From: Streptomyces sannanensis
GTDB lineage: Bacteria > Actinomycetota > Actinomycetes > Streptomycetales > Streptomycetaceae
DNA: 64,000 bases
NCBI RefSeq assembly: GCF_039536205.1
Contig: NZ_BAAAYL010000001.1
Coordinates: forward strand, 3,968,001-4,032,000
Direction of reading: 5' to 3'
Shown here: positions 7,519 through 16,088 of the stretch, piece after piece
How positions within the stretch are numbered: position 1 is the first letter of the stretch
Layout of the letters: the number at the start of each line of letters is the position of its first letter
Made by a program: the position numbers and the translations under genes
Notes under the pieces: generated by a model
Seen by the model: only the letters and a program-made list of their open reading frames with translations
Databases searched by the model: none
What the model was told of the DNA's origin: nothing

Positions 7519-7626
7519 ATGGAGGTCAACGGCAAGCGCGTCCCCAAGGAGTACGGCGGGCTCCTCCACAGCCCGAAGGCGTTCGCGACCGCCTTCGAAC
7601 GACTGAAACGCTCGCTGCTCCACTGA
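7519..7626 (+). CDS. possible 35-aa small protein
   Basis: A short frame starting MEVNGKRVPKEYGGLLHSPK and ending KRSLLH, basic and soluble. GAGGAGG lies upstream, though at a long distance, with GGGGAGA nearer. The frame is open further upstream to 7369 but that part reads as non-coding. It converges on the adenosine deaminase gene, 16 bp away. I do not recognise a family; it could be a spurious frame. Confidence 0.35.
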   Translation: MEVNGKRVPKEYGGLLHSPKAFATAFERLKRSLLH

Positions 7627-7642
7627 CCGCCGACGGCCGGCG

Positions 7643-8695
7643 TCAGCCGGCCAGCCAGTCGTCCACGCCCGCCAGCAGCTTGGCCTGCACACCCGCAGGC
7701 GCCGCCGCGGCGCGCACCGACTGACGCGCCAGTTCGGCGAGCTCGGCGTCGGTGAAGCCGTGGTGGTGCCGGGCGATCTCGTACTGCGCCGCCAGCCGGG
7801 ACCCGAAGAGCAGCGGGTCGTCCGCGCCGAGCGCCATCGGGACGCCCGCGTCCCACAGGGTGCGCAGGGGCACCTCCTCGGGCGTCCCGTAGACGCCCAG
7901 GGCCACGTTCGAGGCCGGGCACACCTCGCAGGTCACTCCCCGCTCGGCCAGCTTCCGCAGCAGCCGGGGGTCCTCGGCCGCGCGCACGCCGTGGCCGACG
8001 CGCGAGGCGTGCAGGTCGTCCAGGCAGTCCCGGACACTCGCCGGGCCGGCCAGCTCGCCGCCGTGCGGCGCGGCGAGCAGCCCGCCCTCCCGGGCGATCG
8101 CGAAGGCACGGTCGAAGTCACGCGCCAGGCCCCGGCGCTCGTCGTTGGAGAGCCCGAAACCGACGACTCCGTGGTCGGCGTACCGGACCGCGAGCCGGGC
8201 GAGCGTACGGGCGTCCAGCGGGTGCTTCATACGGTTCGCGGCGACCAGCACGCGCATGCCGAGGCCGGTGTCCCGCGAGGCGGTCTCCACGGCGTCCAGG
8301 ATGATCTCCAGGGCCGGGATCAGACCGCCTAGCCGGGGTGCGTACGAGGTGGGGTCGACCTGGATCTCCAGCCATCCGGAGCCGTCCCGGAGGTCCTCCT
8401 CGGCGGCCTCGCGCACCAGCCGCTGGATGTCCTCGGGTTCGCGCAGGCAGGAACGCGCCATGTCGTACAGCCGCTGGAAGCGGAACCAGCCGCGCTCATC
8501 GGTGGCCCGCAGTTTCGGGGGCTCCCCGCCGGTCAGTGCGTCGGGCAGATGGACGCCGTACTTGTCGGCAAGCTCGAGCAGGGTCGCGGGCCGCATCGAG
8601 CCGGTGAAGTGCAGATGAAGATGAGCCTTGGGCAGCAGCCGCAGATCTCGTACGTCCGGGGGGTTCGGGGGGTGCTCCCCTGAAAAGGCCAGCAT
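7643..8695 (-). CDS. add: adenosine deaminase
   Basis: A 350-aa zinc-dependent TIM-barrel hydrolase converting (deoxy)adenosine to (deoxy)inosine in cytosolic purine salvage. Visible motifs are PKAHLHLHF (22-30) with the first metal ligands, HGGE with the next His and the catalytic Glu, SRVGHGVRA with the third, CEVCPASNVALG (SN motif) and ALGADDPLLF with the metal-binding Asp pair. ATG 8695 is used; no strong ribosome binding site is seen, and no other ATG/GTG lies between it and the first domain strand. The stop codon lies in a GGCCGGC/GCCGGCC hairpin that may act as terminator. The monocistronic gene converges with the sigma operon. Confidence 0.9.
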   Translation of the reverse strand: MLAFSGEHPPNPPDVRDLRLLPKAHLHLHFTGSMRPATLLELADKYGVHLPDALTGGEPPKLRATDERGWFRFQRLYDMARSCLREPEDIQRLVREAAEEDLRDGSGWLEIQVDPTSYAPRLGGLIPALEIILDAVETASRDTGLGMRVLVAANRMKHPLDARTLARLAVRYADHGVVGFGLSNDERRGLARDFDRAFAIAREGGLLAAPHGGELAGPASVRDCLDDLHASRVGHGVRAAEDPRLLRKLAERGVTCEVCPASNVALGVYGTPEEVPLRTLWDAGVPMALGADDPLLFGSRLAAQYEIARHHHGFTDAELAELARQSVRAAAAPAGVQAKLLAGVDDWLAG

Positions 8696-8774
8696 TCATG
8701 GATCTTGCCGCATGCGTCCGTGGTCCGGCACCCCCTTTCCCCGATCGGGTTCTTGTCCGAACGCAGAAACGAGC

Positions 8775-8800
8775 GGGCGCCCGGAAAGCTCCGGGCGCCC
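8775..8800 (-). terminator. terminator behind aspC
   Basis: GGGCGCCCGGA / TCCGGGCGCCC is a perfect 11-bp stem with a 4-nt loop. It lies in the 225-bp gap downstream of the aminotransferase, which is read leftward. Nothing else is apparent in this gap. Confidence 0.75.
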
Positions 8801-8920
8801 AAAAGAACCGCAACCATCAATTGAGTGACCCCCGCGGCGAGCAACCACGTCCGCGAGAGCGGCTGGCGGCACCCCTGGGGGCACCCTCAGGGACAGCCGG
8901 GGGAGGTTCAGCCGCAAAAG

Positions 8921-10147
8921 TCAGCCGCGGGCTTCGGCCAGCAGCTTCTGGATCCGCGAGACGCCCTCGACCAGGTCCTCGTCGCCCAGGGCGTAGGACA
9001 GCCGCAGGTAGCCCGGCGTGCCGAAGGCCTCGCCCGGGACGACCGCGACCTCGGCCTCGTCCAGGATCAGCGCGGCGAGTTCGACCGAGGTGGCCGGGCG
9101 CTTGCCGCGGATCTCCTTGCCGAGCAGGCCCTTGACGGACGGGTACGCGTAGAAGGCGCCCTCCGGCTCCGGGCACAGCACGCCGTCGATCTCGTTGAGC
9201 ATCCGGACGATCGTGCGACGGCGGCGGTCGAAGGCGACCTTCATCTCGTCCACGGCCGACAGGTCACCGGAGACGGCGGCGATGGCCGCGACCTGGGCGA
9301 CGTTCGACACGTTGGACGTGGCGTGCGACTGGAGGTTGGTCGCGGCCTTGACGATGTCCTTCGGGCCGATGACCCACCCGACACGCCAGCCGGTCATCGC
9401 GTACGTCTTGGCGACACCGTTGACGACGATGCACTTGTCGCGCAGCTCCGGCACGACGACCGGGAGCGACGAGAACTCGGCGTCGCCGTAGACCAGGTGC
9501 TCGTAGATCTCGTCCGTCAGCACCCACAGGCCGTGCTCGGCGGCCCAGCGGCCGATCTCCTCGACCTGCTCACGGGGGTAGACGGCGCCGGTGGGGTTGG
9601 ACGGGGAGACGAAGAGCAGCACCTTCGTGCGCTCCGTGCGCGCCGCCTCCAGCTGCTCCACCGAGACCCGGTAGCCGGTGGTCTCGTCGGCGACGACCTC
9701 GACCGGGACACCGCCCGCGAGCCGGATCGACTCGGGGTAGGTGGTCCAGTAGGGCGCGGGGACGATGACCTCGTCGCCCGGGTCGAGGATCGCGGCGAAG
9801 GCCTCGTAGATGGCCTGCTTGCCGCCGTTGGTGACCAGGATCTGCGAGGCGTCGACCTCGTAGCCGGAGTCGCGCAGCGTCTTGGCCGCGATCGCCTCCT
9901 TCAGCTCGGGCAGGCCGCCGGCCGGGGTGTAGCGGTGGTACTTCGGGTTCTTGCAGGCCTCGATCGCGGCGTCGACGATGTAGCCGGGAGTCGGGAAGTC
10001 GGGCTCGCCGGCGCCGAAGCCGATCACCGGACGCCCGGCGGCCTTGAGGGCCTTGGCCTTGGCGTCGACAGCGAGGGTCGCGGACTCGGAGATCGCGCCG
10101 ATACGGGCGGAGACCCGGCGCTCGGTGGGAGGAGTTGCAGCGCTCAT
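8921..10147 (-). CDS. aspC: pyridoxal-phosphate aspartate/aromatic aminotransferase (class I, AspC-like)
   Basis: A 408-aa fold-type I aminotransferase. Motifs in order: [11 protein letters not shown] (45-55, substrate loop), [23 protein letters not shown] (181-190, with the PLP-phenolate Asn), DEIYEHLVY (212-220, Asp to the pyridine N), [16 protein letters not shown] (243-258) with Schiff-base Lys247, and a C-terminal YLRLSYA with the carboxylate-binding Arg. The start [15 protein letters not shown] at 10147 is chosen over 10183 because the longer form adds a non-conserved segment. It transfers amino groups between aspartate or aromatic amino acids and 2-oxoglutarate. It is divergent from tRNA-Trp/secE, the usual Streptomyces neighbour. 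Confidence 0.92.
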   Translation of the reverse strand: MSAATPPTERRVSARIGAISESATLAVDAKAKALKAAGRPVIGFGAGEPDFPTPGYIVDAAIEACKNPKYHRYTPAGGLPELKEAIAAKTLRDSGYEVDASQILVTNGGKQAIYEAFAAILDPGDEVIVPAPYWTTYPESIRLAGGVPVEVVADETTGYRVSVEQLEAARTERTKVLLFVSPSNPTGAVYPREQVEEIGRWAAEHGLWVLTDEIYEHLVYGDAEFSSLPVVVPELRDKCIVVNGVAKTYAMTGWRVGWVIGPKDIVKAATNLQSHATSNVSNVAQVAAIAAVSGDLSAVDEMKVAFDRRRRTIVRMLNEIDGVLCPEPEGAFYAYPSVKGLLGKEIRGKRPATSVELAALILDEAEVAVVPGEAFGTPGYLRLSYALGDEDLVEGVSRIQKLLAEARG

Positions 10148-10373
10148 GCGGCCATGGTCCCAGACCGCAAACGGCATCGGCACACAGGTTTCGCCAAGCG
10201 GACAAGACGGTTCCGGACGGGCTTCCGGACCGGGTCGGGGAAGCTTCCGGAGCTATCTGTTCGACGAGTGGCCCAAGACCACGTACACTCACCTGTCGTT
10301 GGCCCTCACCAGCAAGTCTGCCTTGTGCACTCCGAGCACTCGGTCGGATGCGGTAGGTTGGGGGACACCACAA

Positions 10374-10446
10374 AGGGTCGTAGCTCAATTGGTAGAGCAC
10401 CGGTCTCCAAAACCGGCGGTTGGGGGTTCAAGTCCCTCCGGCCCTG
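10374..10446 (+). tRNA. tRNA-Trp(CCA)
   Basis: A complete 73-nt cloverleaf. Acceptor AGGGTCG pairs with CGGCCCT (one T-G), the D arm is GCTC/GAGC, the anticodon loop CTCCAAA contains CCA, the T arm is GGGGG-TTCAAGT-CCCTC and the discriminator is G. It sits just before secE, as in most actinobacteria. Confidence 0.95.
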
Positions 10447-10558
10447 CTACACACTCCTTTCGCCAGGATGTGTGCGCATCGCATGTACGTACTTCAATGC
10501 ACCGCCGTGCGGCTCCACCGGGCGCGGCACGGCCACGACCCGGAATCAGGTGAGAGAC

Positions 10559-10843
10559 GTGACGGACGCCGTGGGCTCCATCGACATGCCTGATGCCCAG
10601 GATGAGGCAGCGGAGTCCAAGAAGCCGCGCAAGGGCGGCAAGCGCGGCAAGAAGGGCCCTCTGGGCCGCCTCGCGACCTTCTACCGCCAGATCATCGCCG
10701 AGCTGCGCAAGGTCGTCTGGCCGACGCGCAGCCAGCTGTCGACATACACCACCGTGGTGATCGTCTTCGTGGTCGTCATGATCGGCATCGTGACCGTGAT
10801 TGACTATGGCTTCCAGGAAGCCGTCAAGTACGTCTTCGGCTGA
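10559..10843 (+). CDS. secE: preprotein translocase subunit SecE
   Basis: A 94-aa single-span subunit of the SecYEG channel. The N-terminal half is charged and lysine-rich ([17 protein letters not shown]). Then comes the conserved amphipathic helix [20 protein letters not shown] and one transmembrane helix (about 65-85), ending in YVFG. GTG 10559 is preceded by CAGGTGAG; another in-frame GTG lies at 10550. The very long upstream open frame is antisense to aspC and not coding. It follows tRNA-Trp and precedes nusG, the universal arrangement. Confidence 0.93.
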   Translation: MTDAVGSIDMPDAQDEAAESKKPRKGGKRGKKGPLGRLATFYRQIIAELRKVVWPTRSQLSTYTTVVIVFVVVMIGIVTVIDYGFQEAVKYVFG

Positions 10844-10852
10844 TCTCGCGAA

Positions 10853-10872
10853 GGGCGCCTCTTCCGGCGCCC
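10853..10872 (+). terminator. hairpin between secE and nusG
   Basis: GGGCGCC-TCTTCC-GGCGCCC, followed by GCTTTCGC. It may partly terminate or modulate read-through into nusG. Confidence 0.5.
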
Positions 10873-10921
10873 GCTTTCGCATTTGTTCCACCCCATCTGT
10901 ATCCAGGAAGAAGCAGCCACC

Positions 10922-11791
10922 GTGTCTGACCCGAACCTGAACGACGCCAACGAGTCGGCCGAGTCCATCGAGGACCAGCTCGGCATCGTGGAGGCGGCCG
11001 ACGAGGACCAGGCCGAAGCTGCTGACGCCGCCGCCGGCGAGGCCGCCGAAGAGGCCGCGATCCACGTCGAGGACGAGGGCGCCCAGGACGTGGAGGACCT
11101 CGAGGCCGAGGAGTCCCTCGAAGAGGACGCCGAGGCTGCCGAGGCTGCCGAGGAGACCGAGGCCGCCGCTCCCGTCGACCCGGTCGAGGCGCTGCGCCAG
11201 GAGCTGCGCGGTCTGCCCGGCGAGTGGTACGTGATCCACACCTACGCGGGCTACGAGAAGCGCGTGAAGGCCAACCTGGAGCAGCGTGCCGTCTCGCTGA
11301 ACGTCGAGGACTTCATCTACCAGGCCGAGGTGCCCGAGGAAGAGATCGTCCAGATCAAGAACGGCGAGCGCAAGAACGTCAAGCAGAACAAGCTGCCCGG
11401 CTATGTGCTCGTCCGTATGGATCTGACGAACGAGTCCTGGGGTGTTGTCCGCAACACGCCCGGCGTCACCGGCTTCGTGGGCAACGCCTACGACCCGTAC
11501 CCGCTGACCCTGGACGAGATCGTCAAGATGCTCGCCCCGGAGGCCGAGGCCAAGGCCGCCCGCGAGGCCGCCGAGGCCGAGGGCAGGCCGGCGCCGGCCC
11601 GCAAGCTCGAGGTCCAGGTGCTGGACTTCGAGGTGGGCGACTCGGTCACCGTCACGGACGGCCCGTTCGCCACGCTCCAGGCCACGATCAACGAGATCAA
11701 CGCCGACTCGAAGAAGGTCAAGGGCCTCGTCGAGATCTTCGGCCGCGAGACTCCGGTCGAGCTGAGCTTCGACCAGATCCAGAAGAACTGA
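10922..11791 (+). CDS. nusG: transcription termination/antitermination factor NusG
   Basis: A 289-aa protein, longer than the E. coli form (181 aa) because of an acidic Ala/Glu/Asp-rich N-terminal extension of about 95 residues typical of Streptomyces. The NGN domain starts near residue 98 ([20 protein letters not shown]), with the RNA-polymerase-binding surface. A second small acidic/Ala-rich linker precedes the KOW domain (about 233-289, [18 protein letters not shown]). It binds RNA polymerase and links it to the ribosome or Rho. GTG 10922 is in frame, 79 bp after secE. A strong terminator follows. Confidence 0.95.
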   Translation: MSDPNLNDANESAESIEDQLGIVEAADEDQAEAADAAAGEAAEEAAIHVEDEGAQDVEDLEAEESLEEDAEAAEAAEETEAAAPVDPVEALRQELRGLPGEWYVIHTYAGYEKRVKANLEQRAVSLNVEDFIYQAEVPEEEIVQIKNGERKNVKQNKLPGYVLVRMDLTNESWGVVRNTPGVTGFVGNAYDPYPLTLDEIVKMLAPEAEAKAAREAAEAEGRPAPARKLEVQVLDFEVGDSVTVTDGPFATLQATINEINADSKKVKGLVEIFGRETPVELSFDQIQKN

Positions 11792-11807
11792 TCCCACGCT
11801 TCCGGAC

Positions 11808-11851
11808 AGGTCAGACAAGCCCCAGTGGCTTGTCTGACCTGCTCGGTTTTT
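11808..11851 (+). terminator. strong intrinsic terminator after nusG
   Basis: A perfect 14-bp stem (AGGTCAGACAAGCC / GGCTTGTCTGACCT) with a 5-nt loop and a nearby GTTTTT. It separates secE-nusG from rplKA. Confidence 0.93.
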
Positions 11852-11947
11852 GGCCGCGCGTAGGTACCCGTTATCGTTGTGCGGTATGCCTCCATCCGGA
11901 TCATCCGGATGAGGGCGGAAAACTCTCACTAGGACCCGGAGAGAGCA

Positions 11948-12382
11948 ATGCCTCCCAAGAAGAAGAAGGTCACGGGGCTTATCAAGCTCCAGATCAACGC
12001 CGGTGCGGCGAACCCGGCTCCGCCGGTCGGCCCCGCGCTGGGTCAGCACGGCGTCAACATCATGGAGTTCTGCAAGGCCTACAACGCCGCGACCGAGTCG
12101 CAGCGTGGCTGGGTGATCCCGGTGGAGATCACGGTCTACGAGGACCGCTCCTTCACCTTCATCACCAAGACTCCGCCGGCCGCGAAGATGATCCTCAAGG
12201 CCGCGGGTGTGGAGAAGGGCTCCGGCGAGCCGCACAAGACCAAGGTCGCGAAGCTTACGCGTGACCAGGTCCGCGAGATCGCCACCACCAAGATGCCCGA
12301 CCTGAACGCGAACGACCTGGACGCCGCCGAGAAGATCATCGCCGGTACCGCTCGTTCCATGGGCATCACGGTCGAGGGCTGA
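11948..12382 (+). CDS. rplK: 50S ribosomal protein L11
   Basis: A 144-aa protein of the GTPase-associated centre. It binds the 23S thiostrepton loop with L10 and is needed for factor-dependent GTPase and stringent-response signalling. N-terminal segment [20 protein letters not shown], proline-rich [19 protein letters not shown] (thiostrepton-interaction region) and the RNA-binding C-terminal domain ending MGITVEG. CCCGGAGAGAGCA provides the ribosome binding site. It forms an operon with rplA 85 bp downstream. A short leader after the nusG terminator should contain its promoter, but no convincing -35/-10 pair was found. Confidence 0.96.
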
Positions 12383-12467
12383 CCTCAACCCCCCTTGTGA
12401 CCTCCAGTGGCAGGGCCAGGCGCTGGCCCGGACCACGACTCCACGCTCGAAACAATCAGGAGCAGAA

Positions 12468-13190
12468 GTGAAGCGCAGCAAGACTCTCCGCGCTGCGGAC
12501 GCCAAGATCGACCGGGAGCGTCTGTACGCCCCCCTCGAGGCCGTCCGTCTTGCCAAGGAGACCTCCGCGACCAAGTTCGACGGCACCGTCGAGGTCGCCT
12601 TCCGCCTGGGTGTCGACCCGCGCAAGGCCGACCAGATGGTCCGTGGCACCGTGAACCTCCCGCACGGCACCGGTAAGACCGCCCGGGTCCTGGTCTTCGC
12701 GACCGGCGACCGTGCCGAGGCCGCGCGTGCCGCGGGCGCCGACATCGTCGGCGCCGACGAGCTGATCGACGAGGTCGCGAAGGGCCGTCTGGACTTCGAC
12801 TCGGTCGTCGCCACCCCGGACCTCATGGGCAAGGTCGGCCGCCTCGGCCGTGTGCTCGGTCCCCGTGGCCTGATGCCGAACCCGAAGACCGGCACCGTGA
12901 CGATGGACGTCACCAAGGCCGTCACCGACATCAAGGGCGGCAAGATCGAGTTCCGCGTCGACAAGCACTCGAACCTGCACTTCATCATCGGCAAGGTGTC
13001 CTTCGACGACACCAAGCTGGTGGAGAACTACGGCGCCGCGCTGGAGGAGATCCTCCGTCTGAAGCCGTCCGCCGCGAAGGGCCGGTACATCAAGAAGGCC
13101 GCCATCACCACCACGATGGGCCCCGGCATTCCGGTCGACCCGAACCGCACCCGCAACCTCCTCGTCGAGGAGGACCCGGCCGCCGTCTGA
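12468..13190 (+). CDS. rplA: 50S ribosomal protein L1
   Basis: A 240-aa two-domain protein of the L1 stalk. It begins [20 protein letters not shown] at GTG 12468 with AATCAGGAGCAGAA upstream. The hallmark [14 protein letters not shown] lies near residues 131-144 and [16 protein letters not shown] near 160-175. It promotes release of E-site tRNA. In bacteria L1 also represses its own rplK-rplA mRNA. The two genes here form a bicistron ending in a strong terminator. Length and motifs are normal. Confidence 0.96.
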   Translation: MKRSKTLRAADAKIDRERLYAPLEAVRLAKETSATKFDGTVEVAFRLGVDPRKADQMVRGTVNLPHGTGKTARVLVFATGDRAEAARAAGADIVGADELIDEVAKGRLDFDSVVATPDLMGKVGRLGRVLGPRGLMPNPKTGTVTMDVTKAVTDIKGGKIEFRVDKHSNLHFIIGKVSFDDTKLVENYGAALEEILRLKPSAAKGRYIKKAAITTTMGPGIPVDPNRTRNLLVEEDPAAV

Positions 13191-13228
13191 CCGGGCCGAG
13201 CGCGACCGGCTCGAATCGGTCAAGCATG

Positions 13229-13275
13229 AAGCCGGGCCCCGCACCTCTTCCCGAGGTGCGGGGCCCGGCTTTATT
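13229..13275 (+). terminator. strong terminator after rplA
   Basis: AAGCCGGGCCCCGCACCTC pairs perfectly with GAGGTGCGGGGCCCGGCTT around a 5-nt loop, followed by TATT. Confidence 0.93.
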
Positions 13276-13341
13276 CGGTCTTCATTGTCAGAGGGCTGCG
13301 TTACGGTGCAGTGGTACATAGATCGACACAAGGGGTGGGAA

Positions 13342-14283
13342 ATGTTCAGGCGTGTGGGCGTATCGCTGGCGGCTGTGGCCGTGCTGGCCGGTGCCGTGGG
13401 CTGTCAGGCCGGTGACGGGGACAAGAAGGCCGCCGGGGAGTCGAAGCCGGCCACGCAGCACCAGAGTCATGCGGACGCCACGCAGGCCCTCACGGCCGCC
13501 TACCAGAAGACGGCGGCGGCGAAGTCCGCCAAGGTCCGGATGACGATGTCCATGCCTGCCTCCGCCCCGGGCGGCGGTGACATGGAGATGACCGGTGTCC
13601 TGGGGTGGGACCCCACCGTGATGGACATGACCATGAAGGGCGGGGCCTTCGGCGCCGCCCCGGGCAGCCCCGAGCAGATGCGCATGGTGTGGCAGAACAA
13701 CATCATGTACATGGACATGGGGGCAGCCGGCGCCAAGGATATGGACGGCAAGCGCTGGATGAAGCTCGATCTGGCCGCCGCGGCCGAGGCGAGCGGAGAC
13801 AAGGCCGTGCAGCAGCAGATGGCCCAGGGCCTGGAGAACATGAACCAGGACCCGGCCCAGCAGCTCGCCCTGCTGCTCGACTCGCCGAACCTGGATCACC
13901 TGGGCCCGGTGACGGAGGACGGCGTGCGGACCGAGCACTACAAGGGCAAGGTCACCCTCGACGAGATGGTGGCGTCCAACAAGTCGCTCGACACGCTGAG
14001 CAAGCAGGACCGTGATCGGCTTCTGGCCGATATGAAGAAGTCGGGCATCAAGGCGTACGACACCGAGGTCTGGGTCGACAAGGACGGCTATCCCGTCCGG
14101 ATGGACGTCGATATGGACACTCCGGAGGGCGCGGTGAAGGTGAGCGCGCACTACTCCGATTACGGCGCCGCAGCCACGGTCCAGGCTCCGCCCGCCGATG
14201 AGACCGTCGACCTGTTCAAGATGATGAAGGAGCTGGGCGAGGGCATGAAGGACGGTGCCGGCGCCACCGCCGGCACGGCATGA
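13342..14283 (+). CDS. secreted lipoprotein, LppX/LprG/LolA-like fold
   Basis: A 313-aa lipoprotein. The signal MFRRVGVSLAAVAVLAGAVG is followed by Cys21 as the lipidation site. It contains an early Lys/His-rich linker, then methionine-rich beta strands (VRMTMSMPAS, MEMTGVLGWDPTVMDMTMKG) and YDTEVWVDKDGYPVRMDV, characteristic of LppX_LprAFG/LolA-like lipid-binding half-barrels. ATG 13342 is set by AGGGGTGGGA; an upstream ATG would put 19 residues before the signal. It is flanked by the rplA terminator and the rplJ promoter, so it is a single gene, in the position where other Streptomyces also carry lipoprotein genes. The ligand is unknown. Confidence 0.85.
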   Translation: MFRRVGVSLAAVAVLAGAVGCQAGDGDKKAAGESKPATQHQSHADATQALTAAYQKTAAAKSAKVRMTMSMPASAPGGGDMEMTGVLGWDPTVMDMTMKGGAFGAAPGSPEQMRMVWQNNIMYMDMGAAGAKDMDGKRWMKLDLAAAAEASGDKAVQQQMAQGLENMNQDPAQQLALLLDSPNLDHLGPVTEDGVRTEHYKGKVTLDEMVASNKSLDTLSKQDRDRLLADMKKSGIKAYDTEVWVDKDGYPVRMDVDMDTPEGAVKVSAHYSDYGAAATVQAPPADETVDLFKMMKELGEGMKDGAGATAGTA

Positions 14284-14292
14284 TCGCCCGAT

Positions 14293-14321
14293 TTGCTTGA
14301 CGCGGACCGTTCCCGTACGCT
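14293..14321 (+). promoter_or_regulatory. rplJL promoter
   Basis: TTGCTT (14293-14298), a 17-bp spacer and TACGCT (14316-14321) fit a vegetative sigma70-type promoter. It lies immediately upstream of the long L10 leader. Confidence 0.6.
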
Positions 14322-14329
14322 TCCACGGA

Positions 14330-14552
14330 AGCCAAAGACCGCTGGTTGTTGCCGCGCCTTCGATGTGCGGTGGCCGAAGGATCCGCTAGCTGCGGGCGGC
14401 CCGCGTAGGTGACTGTGGAAGAGTTCCCGGACGTCCCTTCTCTGAAGGACACAGCCGGTCGAGCTGAGCCCCGTGCGCCTGCGCTCGGGGCGTTTCGTTT
14501 TGTTCAGCCCCTTCCGAGCGGTCGTCATCACCCGGAAGGAGGCCGACGCTCT
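14330..14552 (+). promoter_or_regulatory. L10 leader with attenuator hairpin
   Basis: The roughly 220-nt untranslated leader of rplJ. Known mechanism: L10(L12)4 binds such leaders and represses. Near the end, GCCCCG...CGGGGC (14468-14491) followed by CGTTTCGTTTT forms an intrinsic attenuator about 55 nt before the rplJ start. The upstream part (14335-14440) is a structured region where the L10-binding kink-turn would be expected; it was not folded here. Confidence 0.65.
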
Positions 14553-15083
14553 ATGGCAAGGCCCGACAAGGCTGCCGCGGTAGCCGAGATTGCGGAGCAG
14601 TTCCGCAGCTCGAACGCCGCTGTGCTGACCGAGTACCGGGGTCTCACCGTCGCGCAGCTGAAGACGCTGCGTCGTTCGCTCGGTGAGAACGCCCAGTACG
14701 CCGTGGTGAAGAACACGCTGACCAAGATTGCGGCCAACGAGGCCGGGATCACCGCACTGGACGAGCACTTCGCTGGTCCGACCGCGGTCGCCTTCATCAC
14801 CGGAGACCCGGTGGAGTCGGCGAAGAGCCTGCGTGACTTCGCCAAGGACAACCCGAATCTCATCATCAAGGCCGGTGTCCTTGAGGGCAAGGCGCTCTCC
14901 GCCGATGAGATCAAGAAGCTTGCGGACCTCGAGTCCCGCGAGGTTCTGCTCAGCAAGCTGGCCGGCGCGTTCAAGGGCAAGCAGTCCCAGGCTGCCTCGC
15001 TCTTCCAGGCGCTGCCGTCGAAGTTCGTCCGCACCGCGGAAGCGCTTCGCGTCAAGCTCGCCGAGCAGGGCGGTGCCGAGTAA
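14553..15083 (+). CDS. rplJ: 50S ribosomal protein L10
   Basis: A 176-aa stalk base protein. [36 protein letters not shown] and [12 protein letters not shown] form the rRNA/L11-binding N-terminal domain; the C-terminal helix (residues 140-176) binds L7/L12 dimers. GGAAGGAGG gives the ATG start at 14553. An upstream in-frame start at 14409 lies in the leader. It pairs with rplL 111 bp downstream and is autoregulated through the leader. Confidence 0.96.
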   Translation: MARPDKAAAVAEIAEQFRSSNAAVLTEYRGLTVAQLKTLRRSLGENAQYAVVKNTLTKIAANEAGITALDEHFAGPTAVAFITGDPVESAKSLRDFAKDNPNLIIKAGVLEGKALSADEIKKLADLESREVLLSKLAGAFKGKQSQAASLFQALPSKFVRTAEALRVKLAEQGGAE

Positions 15084-15194
15084 TTCGGCTCGCGCATTGA
15101 TCCGCGCCGCCTAGTGCGTGGGTCGTAGCGGGCCGCTACGCCCGCCTTTCGATACATCTCGGCACCAGCCGAATTAGTGGAAGGATCGCCCATC

Positions 15195-15578
15195 ATGGCG
15201 AAGCTCTCTCAGGAAGACCTGCTCGCTCAGTTCGAGGAGATGACCCTCATCGAGCTCTCCGAGTTCGTGAAGGCTTTCGAGGAGAAGTTCGACGTCACCG
15301 CCGCCGCTGCCGCCCCGGTCATGATGGCCGGCCCGGGCGCCCCGGCTGCCGAGGCTGCTGAGGAGAAGGACGAGTTCGACGTCATCCTCACCGGCGCCGG
15401 CGACAAGAAGATCCAGGTCATCAAGGTCGTGCGTGAGCTGACCTCCCTGGGCCTGAAGGAGGCCAAGGACCTCGTCGACGGCACCCCGAAGCCGGTCCTC
15501 GAGAAGGTCAACAAGGAGGCCGCCGAGAAGGCCGCCGAGTCCCTCAAGGCTGCCGGTGCGGCCGTCGAGGTCAAGTGA
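15195..15578 (+). CDS. rplL: 50S ribosomal protein L7/L12
   Basis: A 127-aa stalk protein. N-terminal dimerisation domain [20 protein letters not shown], an Ala/Glu/Pro hinge (about 39-60) and a C-terminal factor-binding domain with [20 protein letters not shown] and a VEVK end. It recruits EF-G, EF-Tu and IF2. The start at ATG 15195 is preceded by GGAAGGATCG. A hairpin after the stop may partly attenuate read-through to rpoB. Confidence 0.96.
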   Translation: MAKLSQEDLLAQFEEMTLIELSEFVKAFEEKFDVTAAAAAPVMMAGPGAPAAEAAEEKDEFDVILTGAGDKKIQVIKVVRELTSLGLKEAKDLVDGTPKPVLEKVNKEAAEKAAESLKAAGAAVEVK

Positions 15579-15620
15579 CCTTGTTGAGTCTCTGACTCTT
15601 CGGACTCCATGAGTCCTGCC

Positions 15621-15651
15621 AGGGCGATCACCCATCCGGGTGGTCGCCCTT
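15621..15651 (+). terminator. hairpin/attenuator between rplL and rpoB
   Basis: AGGGCGATCACCC-ATCC-GGGTGGTCGCCCT (one wobble), then TCGGCG. It is closely related to the hairpin behind rpoC. Partial termination at this place is usual in bacteria. Confidence 0.7.
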
Positions 15652-15879
15652 CGGCGTTCCCCGGACGCGTGTCGTCCTGGGTTCGTCGCGGCGGGTATGG
15701 TGATCTTCTCCGTGCGCCCCTTGACGAACCGCACGAGGCGCGCAATTCTCAGGACGCGTCGTCGAACGATCCGGGATCCGAGGCATGGATCGACGGCGAA
15801 GAGGGCAGTATCGATATGCGCTTCCGCGCGTGGGTTGGCGCAGGTGTTGAGAAGAACGAGGGTCCTCCATAACCCGCAC

Positions 15880-15908
15880 TGGACATCAGTGGGCCATGTG
15901 GCTACACT
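15880..15908 (+). promoter_or_regulatory. rpoB promoter
   Basis: TGGACA (15880-15885), a 17-bp spacer and TACACT (15903-15908) form a good vegetative promoter. It lies in the 510-bp gap between rplL and rpoB, leaving a leader of about 175 nt. No gene was found in the gap. Confidence 0.75.
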
Positions 15909-16088
15909 GACCCTTTGCGCTGCCTGTTAGCTGCCTCCTGCCCGTCACCAGGGGCATGCCCACGCTGAAGCATCGACGACCGAACCGCCCTGACCTGGCC
16001 GTTTAGCCGAATCAGGAACGTCTGTCTCCGTGCACGGTTTGGGACCGGTACGCGCGTAGTGAGTCCGAGCCCTCGGAAGGACCCCCTC

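Noticed and set aside
10385..13015. Very long minus-strand open frames across secE-rplA, and similar ones across rplL-rpoB, rpoC and fusA
   Set aside because: Mirror frames of high-GC ribosomal and RNA polymerase genes; their translations are low-complexity and lack any domain.
16059..16088. GTG 16059 as start of rpoB
   Set aside because: No ribosome binding site; TTG 16089 has GGAAGGA at good spacing and gives the usual 1161-aa length.
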